Shown: positions 33,664-46,282 of the stretch, piece after piece | How positions within the stretch are numbered: position 1 is the stretch's first letter | Layout of the letters: every line of letters begins with the position of its first letter | DNA from: Plecoglossus altivelis | Taxonomy: Eukaryota; Chordata; Actinopteri; Osmeriformes; Plecoglossidae | Direction: 5' to 3' | Length of the DNA stretch: 64,000 nucleotides | NCBI GenBank assembly: GCA_036571765.1 | Contig: BROE01000022.1 | Span: 12,978,282-13,042,281 of the forward strand | Program-made: the position numbers and the translations under genes | Notes under the pieces: model-generated | The model's database searches: none | Told to the model about the DNA's origin: nothing | Seen by the model: the letters and a program-made list of their open reading frames with translations, nothing else

Positions 33664-36612
33664 CCCCTCTTTAGTGAGATTTTCCCTTGCCCTAGGCCCT
33701 CATTTATAAATACAGCATTTGCACAAATTAGTGCATTGTCTATGCCAGTTTTTATGCAAACTTTGGCACTGTGACTGATGTGACAAAACTTTGAAAAATG
33801 GGAAACTGCAAGGATAAATTGTGAAGGCTTCAAGTTGATAACATTGTGAAAAATACATGGAAATACCTCTCACATGTGACATGTAAAGAGTTCCCTGGAG
33901 TGTACGCACAGAAAACATGATTTCTGCACCTAAATAAATACATTTATGCAGTGATGTGAAGTGTCAAAGTTGGTAGAGAAGAGCTTCAAACTTTTGCACC
34001 GTGGAGTCTAAAGTTATCAGTGTCACAGTTGGCTCTATTCAACAGTCTACAGCCAGCAACACAAGTATAAACCACTTGATAGACTGCACAGGTATTCACT
34101 TGATCCTTTTATCTACTGACAGTGCAATTTAAAAAGGTTTTATATTATATAATGCATAAGTGGAACAAAAACAGTTAATGTGAGAGAAAGGAGAAAAAAG
34201 CATGTGAAGCATCATCTAAACTCTAGTAAAAGAGAGAAACATACGGTTTCATCTAATATTGCTGGCTTCAACTTCATGTATGGCCCTATCATTTCATGCA
34301 TCTTAAAATGTACATTCAACAAATTCCACCACAAATTAAATCTTGTATTTGAGTATTCATGATAAGGCTCTGATTTCCATTCTAGATCTCTCACACTTGT
34401 GTGTCTGGTTCCAGCAGAGCATTGCAGCAATGGCCCAGAGCCCATAAAATGATCTAGGTAAACAAACACAACATGGAAAACCCAGATGTCCAGTTGAAAC
34501 ATACCCATACGCTTTTTCAAACTTCTGTTATAATCCCACTTCAGGGTGGGGTTGCTAACTTGGCTGTGCATTTACACCAACAATCCATAAATGCTGCTCC
34601 TTTAGTCTTGCTGACATGAACAAAAATAGTTTTTGAGCTGAAGCTGTCTACCTTGAGACAAGCAAGGGGTTTGCGATAAATAGCCTCCAGGGATATAAAT
34701 AAATGCTCTGAAAATTTACTTTTTCAGGTTGGCATGGGCTGTGGGCTGTCTACCGGCCTTGGGTCTTTATATCCTGGGTGGGGATGGAGTTAATCTCAGC
34801 CAGAAGACATGGAAGACAGGATGGAGAGCTGAACACTCCGGTCACAGGGCAATTACGGACATTTAGCTGAATGCGACTCCTTTGTAAAGACTGATGAATG
34901 GATCTCTCCTGCACACTTATGGTAGAGGGTATACAAAGTGAGCAGAATCACCCCAGTATCATTCACCAACCAAATAAAGAGGCATGTATTATCCCAACTA
35001 TTACAAACTTACAATGCATAAAGGCAAATGGAGACCATAAGAGATTCTACTTGTTCCAAAGTATTTGAGTCTAGTATTTACCATGCTGGGTGAAAGAAGT
35101 TAATTTGTGTTGATGAACAAATACTCTTCTGACAAGACATGGTCATGAAAGTTTTAAGCCAATAGCATTTTACCAGCCTACGTTTTAGCAGTCAGTTCAT
35201 TCCCTCTATACTGTTGCAAAACCTTCTTCCCTCTAGCGAGGACATACTTTACAAGTGGCCAGTGGGTTGGGGGAATTGTAATGTGGGTGTAGTAGACCGT
35301 CATCACAATTGATCTCTCTCAGGGACTTTTCCAGACTATAAAAGGGATGATATTCCGTTACGTTGCTTATATTAAAATAATATTCTGTGTTCTCTGAGAC
35401 TTTGAGCAAATAAAACATCATCCTCATTTAAGCTCTTGTTTGTGACAACATGCTGTCTCTCCTTAGAAGCCTTCTGGGGAAATGGGAACACTTACAACAG
35501 CAAACCTGCCATTACACTATCTCTCTGTAACAAAAACATTCCCACTGAAAGCTCAGTAATGGCCCTGGAATCTTCAGTACAGCATGTCCACCAATGTGTT
35601 TACCAATATAAAATCCAACACAATTATGAGCTGATCAGCAAAAGCACAATGTTAATTGTAATGACAAGGTCCATTATCAAGTTTCTCTGCTCCTATTAGC
35701 CAGTCATTATCGTAGGCAGTTGTGTTCTGTATCATATGGATGTACTTAATGAGATTTTTCCCTTTGGCTGGCTCCTGCTCTTGGAGAGAAACGGCAATAA
35801 TCCGGTGAATGATGGCCTGTCTAAAGGTGGAAGGATGCAATACAAGCTATGTTGCTGTACTATCAGATTAAAACCAACTATTCTGATTTAATAACAGCTA
35901 AATAAAACATACTGTAAAAAACACTGTTTAGTCTCCTAGACAACAATTAGTCACTCCCTGGATGTGGCAAAAATCTGGTGCATGGGTAATTTCTTCGAGC
36001 CAATTAAAACTTTACATTTGGAACAACTTGTTTAACATATTCGCCAACAAAGAGTGAGGGGATATATTTCAATCAACTTTCCAACCCATTCGAGCAATAA
36101 CTCTGGGGTGTCGTGTCAAACCTTGTTAGCATTTCTCTCTGGGTAATTCATCTGGACCCTCTGCTGTCTCACTAATAAATATACAAGTAATCTGTTGTGA
36201 CAGAATAATAAAACACGCTAAAAAAGACGCAATTAGGTGCATGATCTGTGGAGTAATTAACGGCTTGGGCAAAGCCCCTAATCAGACTTTTAATCAGGTT
36301 TGGGGGTATATTTGCTGTGCACATAAACAACAGGATCATCCCTTCATACATAATGAATATCTGTTACCACTGTTCTGAAGGTCCGGGAACAGCAACACGC
36401 TTATTCTACCTGAACTTTATAGCAATGTGGGACAGTCTTACATCATATTAACTTCAATCTTCCTCAAGGTAGGTATGTGTACTGTATCCACAGACTTGCC
36501 AGAAGCTAGTATGAAACACAGATAAGCCCCCAGTCCCCCCAGTTTAGGGAACTCACAGTCCTCTCTAATATTGTGAGACAAAATGTGAAAAGCAACATAA
36601 TGGCTCTGGTAC
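33664..36612. other. thsd7b intron e-f, exon e-proximal part
   Basis: No gene or clear repeat is visible. A block at about 36165-36300 is rich in AATTA/TAAT motifs (GCAATTAGGTGCATGATC, GGAGTAATTAACGG, CCTAATCAGACTTTTAATCA) and looks like conserved non-coding sequence, which is only an impression. Confidence 0.4.
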
Positions 36613-36813
36613 CTTGGGTGCTGACACAGAGGATTGTGTTGACCATGATGCCAGGGCCACAGCCTCCTATGCTGGGCACACACAGGGCACCTGGCTGGCT
36701 CTGCCACAGGTAGCACGCTGGCTCCTCACAAGGAATGGACTCCACCATATGGGCACAGCTGTCTGGAGAACCAGGAGGAGACCACAGAACCAACCTCCTC
36801 CTCTGTCTAAACC
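36613..36813 (-). CDS. thsd7b: thsd7b exon e
   Basis: This 201-bp exon has acceptor cctctttgcag and a GTACCA donor, which departs from consensus after +3. It encodes GFRQRRRLVLWSPPGSPDSC, AHMVESIPCEEPACYLWQSQ, PGALCVPSIGGCGPGIMVNT and ILCVSTQ. VES[IV]PCE[ED]P.CY.W matches the same position in THSD7A and B (HLVESVPCEDPMCYRW in B, from memory), followed by the CGPG strand motif of a TSP1 repeat. Phase is one base in, one base out, consistent with exons d and f. The intron downstream is about 14 kb, the longest in the window, and filled with transposon relics. Confidence 0.94.
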
Positions 36814-38780
36814 CTGCAAAGAGGGACACAGGGTATGGAGGGAATAATTAAGAGAGAGACCAGAGATGGAGAGAGAAAGAAAGTAAGGGGGAAAGAAAGA
36901 ATGCAGAGAATGAGGTAATGGAGGAGGCAAAAGGTTATTGAAGGGGGTTTAACAAAACCTATTCCCCTGACTGAAAAGTGAATTAACCAAACATGCTGGA
37001 ATTGCTGGAATCTGACTGCAAGAGCAAAAATGGTGCAGGCAAGGTTACATGAAAAAGACATTTAATTACATGGAAAATTAATTAAATCAATTTTAAGGCT
37101 AGTTACGAAGTGAGGGCTTAAGATCTTACCCACTCTACCAGGATTATTGTAAATCAGAGATGACGAGTGACAGGTAAGGAAGGAGAAGGAGAAGGACAAG
37201 CCAGGGCTAAATATTGTAAGTCTGAGTAAGAACCTAGTTCTGGGTGTGAACAAAAAAAGAAAAGGTTTAGTTAAAAAGGACAAGACAACATCAAGTAGGC
37301 TAAATTAATTAACTTTTAGGCCTATATTATTATATTTTCTTATTATCTATATTTCCTCAGGAGAACATTTAAAAAAAAAACAATGGTTCACAAATCCCAA
37401 CTATTACACACAGCTATTATTTGGAGAACATCCAATCAGGCCACATTTTGATCAATGCATGACTAGCAATGCTACACAATGAGCTGTGAGGACCATCAAG
37501 TAGAATGGACTTTCAGCAGCTTCAGATTTTTGCAAATGAGAGGTGGGGGCATGGTGACACCAAGCCTTACATTGTCAAGGGGAGTATAAGAGGAGAAAAA
37601 TAACTTTGAGAAGAGAAATGCATAACAACAAAAGAGACAGTGACAGAGAGATAGATAGATAGATAGAGAGAGAGATAGAGAGAATGAGAGAGTGAGAAAG
37701 AGGGACAAAAATAAAGTTAGCTAGTTTGTCGCAGCCCCATCTTGGGATGAGTCGTGGATGATCTCACACCTCACTTTCCTCCACCTCAACTCCCCCAAAC
37801 ACTCCTCTCAGGGCCCCCTGAGGCGTGTATGTAAAAGGGATGGGAAGACCTGAGAACACGCCTTCCTTCCTCCCCATACTCACATCCTCACACTGCAGAC
37901 TACCCCAATTTCTCTGCCACCTGTTGCTAGCTGAGGGTCAGTCTGGCCTATACTCATCTATAGCTGGACTGTACACATACACACACAACAGGAGATGTAT
38001 TGCAGATGCATAATTCTAAATCTACAGTACACTGTTATAGGACTGTCAACTGAAAGAAAAAAAACAATCAATGCGAGAATCCAACAGCGGTACTTAAACA
38101 TTTTTTGACTGTCTGTCATCTCCATATTGGAAGAAGCAATTGAGAAAACAGCTAGTTTTCCTCTTCTGAATAAATCTCTGCACGTTTTATCTCACCTCAC
38201 TTTGTCACTGCTTCACTCTTTTCATTGTGTTAATGGGCTCTAACTTTGTATATGACAGGGTGCTTAGGAGCTTCACAGCATTCTGCACAGTGCCTAGACA
38301 ATGATTGTAAAACTCTAAGACTTTGAAAATAATCACTTAAGCCCTGCAGTCTGAGGTACTGAGGCAATACGAAACCTCCAATCAATGTCGAGTATCTGGA
38401 GGCTGAAAATAGGGGTGGTGTGGGGTATCTCACCAGGGTTTTTTTTTACTATCTCGTCTAATTTCCCCTTAATAAATCTCAGGCAACAGTGCCCTGGTGT
38501 TGGTGGCCACTCGTAAAGCACTTAGAGCACATGCTCTAGTCCTCCTGTCACAGCGCACATTGTTGAGGCCGCGTGCCGGGCCCTTGATAAGAAGACGATA
38601 AAATCAACATGTGTAAGCACAGCTGGTGACATTGAGAACAAAGTTTATCATCTGTGAATGTTACAGTTTGATCTTCAAATTCTCTCTTCCCACATCCCGC
38701 GAAGAAGTGCACTCAATGCTCATGAGGTTTTCTTTCCTCGAATGTCATTGTGTCCTATGTCGTATTCACGTACAAGGTAT
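36814..38780. other. thsd7b intron d-e, exon e-proximal part
   Basis: GA-rich tract near 36845-36900 and an imperfect GATA/GAGA microsatellite near 37645-37700. No coding region recognised. Confidence 0.45.
37645..37700. repeat. (GATA)n/(GA)n microsatellite
   Basis: A short GATA run followed by GAGA and GAGT repeats, imperfect. Confidence 0.8.
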
Positions 38781-38781
38781 G

Positions 38782-38849
38782 TCTGTGTGTGTGTGTGTGT
38801 GGTGTGGTGTGGTGGTGTGTGTGTGTGTGTGTGTGTGTGTGTCGTGTGA

Positions 38850-38880
<31 letters not shown>
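38782..38880. repeat. (GT)n microsatellite with interruptions
   Basis: GT runs broken by GGTGTGGTGTGGTGG and CGTGTGATG, ending in GTAT repeats. The interruptions may be sequencing or consensus errors. Confidence 0.85.
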
Positions 38881-38881
<1 letters not shown>

Positions 38882-39224
38882 CAAAAACCCTGCTTATGTG
38901 ATTAACCCAGTGGACTGGGTCCTACCAACCTTGTCATTATAACCATTATGGTAAATGCTATATGGTCGCCAGTCTGTCGGCTGCCTCCTCCTCTCTGGAG
39001 AACGTGTTTTTTCAGCGTGTTTTTAGGTAGTATTGGCATGTAGAAACTACTTGGTTTCATTTTAAAAAGCCCTGCTTTTATTCTACAAAAATGAAGCACA
39101 ACCATGAATGCACCAGCTAACCCCAGGATTCCCCATTTACCCCAAATTACATACACATGATCACATCCTTAAAGGCCCCCTTGTCCAGAGGAGTCACTTG
39201 ATTCAACACGCTCTCCCCTTATCT

Positions 39225-39299
39225 TTCTTATCTTTTCTCTTCTTTCTCTCTTCTTTCTTGTCTTTCTGTCTTTTCCTCTCTCTCTCTCTCCTTCTCTCT

Positions 39300-39345
<46 letters not shown>

Positions 39346-39368
39346 CTCTCCTCTCTCACTCTCCTCAT
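39225..39368. repeat. (CT)n pyrimidine-rich microsatellite
   Basis: About 140 bp of CT/TTCT-rich sequence with a nearly pure CT core at 39306-39340. The following sequence is unusually error-rich. Confidence 0.88.
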
Positions 39369-39452
39369 ACAAATCCCTCAACTGCCCCTGCTCTTTATGG
39401 CCCTCTCCCTTCTTACACAGACCACACTCCTCCACTCCACCACAGGGAAACA

Positions 39453-39545
39453 GGATGTACCCGAGCCAACCTCAGCTGGCTCCTCTCGACTGGAGGAAGC
39501 AGCGCTCTGCCCTGCCGAGCTCCTCTCCCGTGTGCACCGAGCTGG
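39453..39545 (-). mobile_element. short corrupted Rex3 fragment
   Basis: The sequence CCGAGCCAACCTCAGCTGGC followed by TCCTCTCGACTGGAGGA matches the reverse transcriptase C-terminal region of the Rex3 copies (compare 47437-47510 and 1319-1400), with several single-base insertions. It runs directly into a SINE without a recognisable element end. Confidence 0.65.
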
Positions 39546-39935
39546 GGAAGGCTCGCTGGCCTATGGTTAAGGGGAGGTTGGGCTTGATAACCCTTCCCAA
39601 GTTGCTGGTTTCGATTCTTCGCACCGGCAGGAATGAAAGGTGGGATTGCTGAATAACAACAAGCGCTCTCATGGAATCTGCCCTCAAATAATAACCATAG
39701 ACTAGAGGTGCCCACTTGAGCAAGGCACCCGAACCCCCCACCATTGCCCCCCGGGCACGGTGGCAGCCAATACTCTGCCATCACTGCTCCAGGTGTGATC
39801 GTTCACTGTGTTGTGTGCGGTTTGCCCATACCTCAGCACTACTGTGTGTGCACTTGGATGGGTTAAATGCAGAGGTAAAATTATTTGAGTATTGGTACCA
39901 TACTCGACGACAATGAACGTCACTCTCACTTGCAC
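39546..39935 (+). mobile_element. corrupted copy of the tRNA-derived SINE family
   Basis: Landmarks of the 23.6-24.3 kb SINEs appear in order: GGCCTATGGTTA, TTGCTGGTTTCGATTCTTCG (B box with extra T), CAGGAATGAAAGGTGG, GAGCAAGGCACCCGAACCCC, GTGTGCACTTGGATGGGTTA. Nearly every landmark carries a single-base insertion, unlike the other two copies. Confidence 0.7.
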
Positions 39936-41353
39936 TTCTTGATACCCTGAAACTACTAACCCATTCCCTCTCCCCAAACCTTACCCCCACCATCCCTCAC
40001 TTCAAGACTCCTCCTCACCCCTCTTTCAACTCTCTTTCAAACATCCCCCTCCCCCACCAACCACACCGGCCATCAACACCACACACATCTCAGAACTGTG
40101 AGAGATTCCTTTTGGCATACGCACATCCCTACATGATGAATAATTGAAAGGCTGCTGCAGCATCATAATCAAGATTGTATTCCTGTAAAAGAGGGAAAGT
40201 GTCTCAGCTAGATGGCCGCTTGCTTGTTATCAGTCCTGCTTCACTGCCTGCCTCTGGTCTAAGAATCAACGTTGTAACGTCCCTCCGACATTCACATTCA
40301 CAAGTACAGGGTAACATAACAAAAAGGCTAGAATGTTGCTTTGGGAAAGGTACATTTGAAATGTATTGGGTTAAATAACGAAAGAACACATTTTTCTTTA
40401 GAGGCTCGAAACAGAACCTCTGCTCCACCATGGTTTGAGCATGGCTTTTGTTATATTAAGGACTGTGGGTAGGCATAGTGATTAGCTGTAACTGAGTGGT
40501 AGATTACAGATTCAGAGAACCAGCTGATCAAAAGCAGGAGTCTGCTTGTAAATACCCAAAATCCCACACTCACATTACAGGAATAAGACTGTATCAGTGT
40601 ACAGCATACAGTGTTCATTTTTTCCAATAATTATGTCACATTATCTGTGATTGAGTGTGCATGCACTGAAGTGCCAAGTTAAAAGGTGAGCCTAATTCAT
40701 TTTGTGAACATTAAAGGGGATGTCAGGTGAGTGGACAGGGTTGGAATGCTGAGGTGATGGCCATCAATGGTACAGTCGTTGAGAACCATGGGGACACTTA
40801 AGGCTCTTCACTTACATGAGGAAGGAGGTCATTCTGTCCTTCAGCATTCATCCCTACACACACACACACACTCGCACACACACACTCTCTACACTGGAGA
40901 CAAGCAGACTTTCTCCCCTCCTAATTCAAACACTAGAAACAAGCAAGATACAAGGACATATCGCACAAACTGATACACCTCTAAATGGACACATACAGAT
41001 TACACACACGAGTGTGTATCCACGTATACACGTACTCAGCCCTGCTGAGAAGCACACACATATGCTGCATGTAATACGTGTGCTGTGACGTAGTGATGCC
41101 CCTCCTGTGACTGGGCTGAGCCATAGGTATGACCTGTTTCTGTCTCTCATCAGGTTGAGCATGTGCTTTTGCCTATCTTTCTTGCTTCTCTCTCCTATGC
41201 CCATCTATTTAAAACCTTTTTCTGTCTCTGCCTCTTTTACATATTACAAACACCTGTCTATGTCCCCATATTTTTTTTACCTCAGCATGTTTTTCCTTGC
41301 TGTCTTCCTTTTCGTTAACCTCACCCTCACTCCCCCCTCCCCCAAGTCCATAC
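39936..41353. other. thsd7b intron d-e, exon d-proximal part
   Basis: Contains a CA microsatellite at 40856-40885 and a degenerate ACACA-rich tract to about 41075. No gene recognised. Confidence 0.45.
40856..40885. repeat. (CA)n microsatellite
   Basis: Short CA run with one CTCG interruption. Confidence 0.85.
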
Positions 41354-41512
41354 CTTTGCGTCCCTGGGTTTCCAGGCAGTTGTCGTGCAGGCAGGGCCCC
41401 CAAGGGCCCCAAGGTGAGAACAGGCAGGCCTCAGGACAGGGGAGGGAGCATGGCTGAACAGCAAAGGGAAGCTCCGCTCCAGCACACAGACGCCGGCTCA
41501 CAGGCCTGGATA
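41354..41512 (-). CDS. thsd7b: thsd7b exon d (WGPWGPC TSP1 repeat)
   Basis: This 159-bp exon has acceptor ccacgacag and donor GTATGG. With the G from exon c it encodes VSRPVSRRLCAGAELPFAVQ, PCSLPCPEACLFSPWGPWGP and CLHDNCLETQGRK. The KEVSRPV junction with exon c is the same as in human THSD7B, and the C-x-x-P-C hinge, WxxWxxC core and NC...QG[KR]K[G] motif follow in the family order. WGPW is a typical C-mannosylation site. The one-base phase is shared with exon e. Confidence 0.95.
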
Positions 41513-43332
41513 CTGTCGTGGGAGAGGAGGGTGTGAGGAGGAACAGGGAGAGACCGGTTGGGCAGAGACAGGAGGGCAAGGAAAGACAGGAACGATGAAT
41601 GATGCAGGCGGAGAAACAGGAGTAGCAAGATAGTGTTAAACTTAGAGTGGAAGAGAATGAGGGTTCAGACTATTCTCATCCACCCCAGGCCCAGTGCAAT
41701 ATGTGGGAGTGTGTAAGGATATAGACAGGGGTTGTCTGCATGCTACCATCAGTGGAGCTGTGACTGGGCTAAATGGGAGTGAGAAACATTATTACACACA
41801 GCAGGGTCTGAGGTAATCACTAGTACAGTGCCCGTGGCTGTGATGCAGCTGGTGATTCAGATATTGGTTAGTTGATTCAGTCTTAACATAATTGGAGTTT
41901 GGGTGCATTAGCATTAAAGGGCACGTTTGGAAACACAAGCAGTTTTAAATAATGGCTTGTGCTCCATCTAATGACTGGTTCCCAAAAGGATGCTTATAAT
42001 GTCAGGATGTGAGGAGTTTAGAAAAATGTTAGGCTAAATCTAACGTCATGGTGGTCAGTTTCACCTGTTGGCAGGGCCTTGAATGGGCAAACAACTTTAA
42101 ATGCAGCACTGTATTGGGCCGGATATATTAAAGCGTGTGTGCAAACATTATAGCACAGCAAGCTCACGCAAATACATGTACAACCCGATTAATAATGCGC
42201 ACACACTGCGTCTTTCAAATGTGCAAAATAGCCCTTATCCTATCCTGTTGGTACGTTTGTCTAACACTAGTTGGTACAATACTGGACGGAGAAAATTTAA
42301 GAGATTAAAATAGCACACGCAATGTGATTTATCAAACATGGAGAGTGTCTGTTTTTAATATGTTTCAATTGAAGGTGCAAAGTTAAAGAAATCAACATTT
42401 ATTGAAAAAGGATTAATGGAATCACTTTCAGCATTCAAAACATATCATTACCAATTAAATACTCTATCTTAATAATTTCTAATCGTGTTAAACCACGCAA
42501 AATCATGGACGGATTGTCCTGACCGCGCGCTTTACAAACTCGCTACGGACGCCTTCATCTTCATGCGCAAACAGTACATGTGTAATATAGCCAAGCACAC
42601 AGAGACAGACTGTATTAAATGTCCTACCTGGAGACTAAAACTAGAAGAGGGTCTTTAAATGTATAGCGATGTGCTGCGTGTTAATAAAGCTGTGAGCAGT
42701 TGTGAGCAGGAGGTTGCCACTACTTTAGCCCCCTCAGGGTCAGCTGTCGTCATCCCTGTTTTGCTCAGTGAGTATGAGCAATGAAGGACCCTGAGTCCAG
42801 GACTGTCGTTTGGGGTCTAAGTCAACCAAGATGATTAAACTTCAGCTCAGATTGAACTGGCTGAGCCCTTTGACCCTGCCATAACTTGCCATATGGGTAA
42901 GTATGGGTTGCGTGGTCAGCTTTGTGGAGTACCGCTGCTGTGCATAAATGTGCAGATTGCTTTTAATGGAGACGCGGGCGTTGCGGGGGAAAGGGAAAAT
43001 TATGAGGTTTTTACTATCATCTAGAAAAGTTCGGCGGGCCGAATTAAAAAGCCTACCGGGCTTATATGGCCCGTGGGCCGTAGTTTGCCCATGTCTGCTA
43101 GAACCTTTGATGAATTAAAAAGGATAAATAAAGGTTTCAGTTACACTAAACCTGACGCCAACTCTTGTACAGCCTCTAAAAAGCTCTTTCTTCTGGGTCA
43201 GAGGAACAGAATATGTTACCGATCTATAATGACGGGATTTTTTTAATAATTATTTTTTGAAACTCACATCATTGAGCTTCAAATTTCCATTTAAATGAAA
43301 ACCTGTAACCAGCTGTTTGATTATCTTTACGA
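41513..43332. other. thsd7b intron c-d with a hAT-like terminus
   Basis: At 43033-43098 the sequence GGCGGGCCGAATTAAAAAGC, CCGTGGGCCGTAGTTTGCCC and ATGTCTG matches the end of a widespread hAT-type element (inverse form begins CAGRSATGGGCAAACTACGG). The other end was not identified. The rest is AT-rich without coding potential. Confidence 0.45.
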
Positions 43333-44685
43333 GGACAGGTTGGGACAGTGCCTCTGGACTGGCAGACTGTTGTGGTGGTACTGCTTCATAAGAAGGGGGA
43401 TTGGAGGGTGTGTTCCAACTACAAGGGGATCACACCCCCTCGGCCCCCCGGTAAGGCCAGGGTACTAGAGAGAAGAATTCGACCAATAGTCGAACCTCAG
43501 ATCCAGGAGGTGCAGTGTGGTTTTTGTCCTGGTCGCGGATCACTGGACCAGCTCTATACTCTCTATCGGGTGCTTGAGGGTTCATGGGAGTTTGCACAAC
43601 CAGCTCACATGTGCTTTGTGGATCTGGAGAAGGCATTCAACTGTGTCCCTCGTGGTGTCCTGTGGGGGGTTTGCCGGGAGTACGGGTCCGGGGCCCTTTG
43701 ATCAGTGCCGTCCGGTCCCTTTATGACTGGAGCAGGAGCTGTGTACGCATTGCCAGTAGTAAATCGGATTTGTTCTTGGTGCATGTTGGACTCCGCCAGG
43801 CATGCCCTTTGTCACCGGTTCTGTTCATTATTTCATGGACAGAATTTCTAGGTGCAGCCAAGGGCTGGAAGGTGTCTGATTTGGGGAGCACAGGATCTCA
43901 TCTCTGATATTCACAGATGATGTTGTCTTGATGGCTTCATTGGACCAGGACCTGCAGCGTGCACTAGCGGTTTGCAGCAGAGTGTAAAGCAGCCGGGATG
44001 AGAATCAGCAACTACAAATCCGAGGCCATGGTTTTTGACCGGAAAAAGGCGGCTTGCCCCCTTTGGGTGGGTGGAGAGTCCTTGCCTCAAGTGGAGGAGT
44101 TCAAGTACCTCGGGGACTTGTTCACGAGTGAGGGAAGGAAGGAACGTAAGATTGACAGGCGGATCAGTGCAGCAGCTGCAGTGATGCAGTCTCTGTTTTG
44201 GACCGTTGTGGTGATGAAGGAGCTGAGCCACAAAGCTCTAGATTTACCGGTCAATCTACGTTCCTACTCTAACCTATAGTCATGAGATTTGGATAATGAC
44301 CGAAAGGACAAGATCACGGATAGAAGCAGTCAAAAAAAGTTTCCTCTGCTGAGTGGCGCTACCTTACAGAAAGGGTGAGGAGCTTGGTCACATGGGAGGA
44401 GCTTGGAGTAGAGCCGCTGCTCCTCCACGTTCAGAGGAGACAGCTGAGGTGGCTCGGGCATCTATTTCAGATGTATCCTGGACGCCTCCCTCGGGAGGTG
44501 TTCCGGGCGTGTCCCCTGGGAGGTGGCCCTAGGGGGACACGGCTGACCTGGGAATCCCTCGGGATCCCCCTGGAAGAGCTGGAGAAGGTGTGTGTGGAGA
44601 AGGAAGTCTGGGCCTCCCTGCTCAGACTGCTGCCCCCGCGACCCAGCCTCGGATAAGTGGGAGAAAATGGATGGATGGACAGGTT
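43333..44685 (+). mobile_element. 5'-truncated Rex3 LINE with 9-bp target duplication
   Basis: The body 43342-44676 is flanked by GGACAGGTT at 43333-43341 and 44677-44685. It starts within the reverse transcriptase (VPLDWQTVVVVLLHKKGDWR), continues IVEPQIQEVQCGFCPGRG and DLEKAFNCVPRGVLWGVCRE, breaks frame near 43690, has FTDD instead of FADD in the active site near 43915, resumes LGDLFTSEGRKERKIDRRI, breaks again near 44270-44360, and ends WASLLRLLPPRPSLG, stop, (ATGG)n. It is more diverged than the other Rex3 copies and is antisense to thsd7b. Confidence 0.92.
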
Positions 44686-45488
44686 TCTTCATTTCGTCCT
44701 GCATCCTTTAAAACACACAATAAGGCCTCCTTCCTTCCGCCAACAGAGAAACACAACCTTCCTAGGGAACAAATTGCTTTCCACATTACCAACACCAGCT
44801 CTTTGTAACTAACTGTTTTTATGGCATTGCATGGAAATCAGCTGAAGCAGCGTGGCTTGTGTCTACCTTTCAACATCACCACTGAGACCAGCTTTGTCTC
44901 TGTGTCTTAATTAATTTGTTTAGATGGTCGGGAAAACACAGTCCTATCAGTGGACACTCAGCTGTTGCGTAAATAAAAGGCCAACCTCTTGCGTCTGCTT
45001 TGTAGGTGAAAGGTTTTATCTTAATGGAGGGTCCTAGACAAACTAATGAAGTCTCTCTGGAGCCCCCATGAATGAGCCATAAAATCCATGGAGAGATTTA
45101 ACAAGGTGACAAGATGAAATAACCATCAATTATGTTTATTACCCATGAAAGAGACTACATGGGTCTGGCTGAGAATGGGGGCAAGTTGTTACTCAATGTA
45201 GTGATGCATTCAAATCTAGAACAGGCTTTACTGGGGGCATACCTGAATTGATTTCCCTTGTGCATCATCAATTGATCTGCTCTCAAACAAGATCTTTGAA
45301 ATACCTAGATATGATTTCTATGTTAGAGCTGCGACACCACTCAAATTGATGTCATCGGAACAGTATGAATTAAATATTCTGCAGAGGTAAGAACATTTTT
45401 TAAACAAGATTAAAAGATTAAAAGTGAAGGGTAATATACCAAAAAGTTAGATTGTTGGCCCACCCTTGATTGGCTTGTGACTGCTTAC
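44686..45488. other. thsd7b intron c-d, exon c-proximal part
   Basis: No gene or repeat recognised. Confidence 0.5.
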
Positions 45489-45658
45489 CCTCCTTCCTGT
45501 GGCGTGGTGTCGAGATGTCGGGCAGCTGAACACAGTAAGTGTCCCTGGTTTGCAGCCCTCCTCCACAGAGGATGCTGGCATCACCCAGTCTCTTGTCCTG
45601 CTGGCTAAGGAGGGGGGAGACCCGACACCTACCCCAGTCTGTGGTCTTCCACAAATAC
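45489..45658 (-). CDS. thsd7b: thsd7b exon c (SPLLSQQDK repeat)
   Basis: This 170-bp exon has acceptor gtgccctctcag and a strong GTAAGC donor. With AG from exon b it encodes RYLWKTTDWGRCRVSPLLSQ, QDKRLGDASILCGGGLQTRD and TYCVQLPDISTPRHRKE. The W-K/R-T-x-[DE]-W-x-x-C opening, LLSQQDK and CGGGLQTR[DE].YC are hallmarks of this repeat in THSD7 proteins. It ends with one base that with exon d forms the Val of KEVSRPV. Upstream in the short intron lies a degenerate CA-rich tract, GT-rich on the transcribed strand. Confidence 0.95.
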
Positions 45659-46282
45659 CTGAGAGGGCACACACATAGGCAGACAAATATACATATACAT
45701 GAGCGGATTGGATACACACGTACAAACACAGATGTACACGCATAGACGTGCAGATGCATTCGCACATGACACAGACGTACACATTCTCGGAGAGACACAA
45801 ACACATGTGCAGTAGTCATACACAGAGATGCACAGAATGGTTGATTATTGATTTAATATTATGGATAGGGCCATTGGGTGACATTTGAAAGGAAAGGCTT
45901 TCTTCTTGACCATGCAAGCCTCTCAACACAGAAACAGAAAAGCATGGTCATAATTCCACATAAAAAGTGCCTACTCATGGCAAATAGGTTGACTGTGAAA
46001 AAAGCTGTGATTCAGGAAGTAATAATGTTGAGGGAATTTCACAGCACACCAGACATTTATCACATGCTTAATCTCAGTTATAAATATTTCCATAATCACA
46101 CTATCCCATGCAGCTGCTCCGAATAAATATGACAAAATGTTGAGAAAGGAACATTTACTTTGTATTTATAAATATAAGCATTTGGAGTGGTGATCCCCCT
46201 GTCCATTGCTTTGGATTCAAGTATCTGCTAAATATACTATACTACCCTGATACATGTGAAGTTTTCATAAAGAATGGAGAAC
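45659..46282. other. short thsd7b intron b-c with degenerate CA repeat
   Basis: The 624-bp intron has an imperfect (CA)-rich tract at about 45668-45835 close to the exon c acceptor. Nothing else recognised. Confidence 0.6.

Noticed and set aside
39108..39587. 159-residue Ser/Leu-rich plus-strand frame that could look like a signal/mucin-type protein
   Set aside because: It translates a CT microsatellite and then a corrupted Rex3/SINE stretch; no domain and no conserved start.
42073..43098. Complete hAT element bounded by CAGGGCCTTGAATGGGCAAAC and the 43098 end
   Set aside because: The left end only loosely resembles the right terminus and no 8-bp duplication is present; only the right end is reported.
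45418..45819. Minus-strand frame of 133 residues starting with Cys/Val-rich sequence
   Set aside because: Only 45658-45489 is real (thsd7b exon c); the upstream Cys-Val part is the degenerate CA repeat read in the GT direction.
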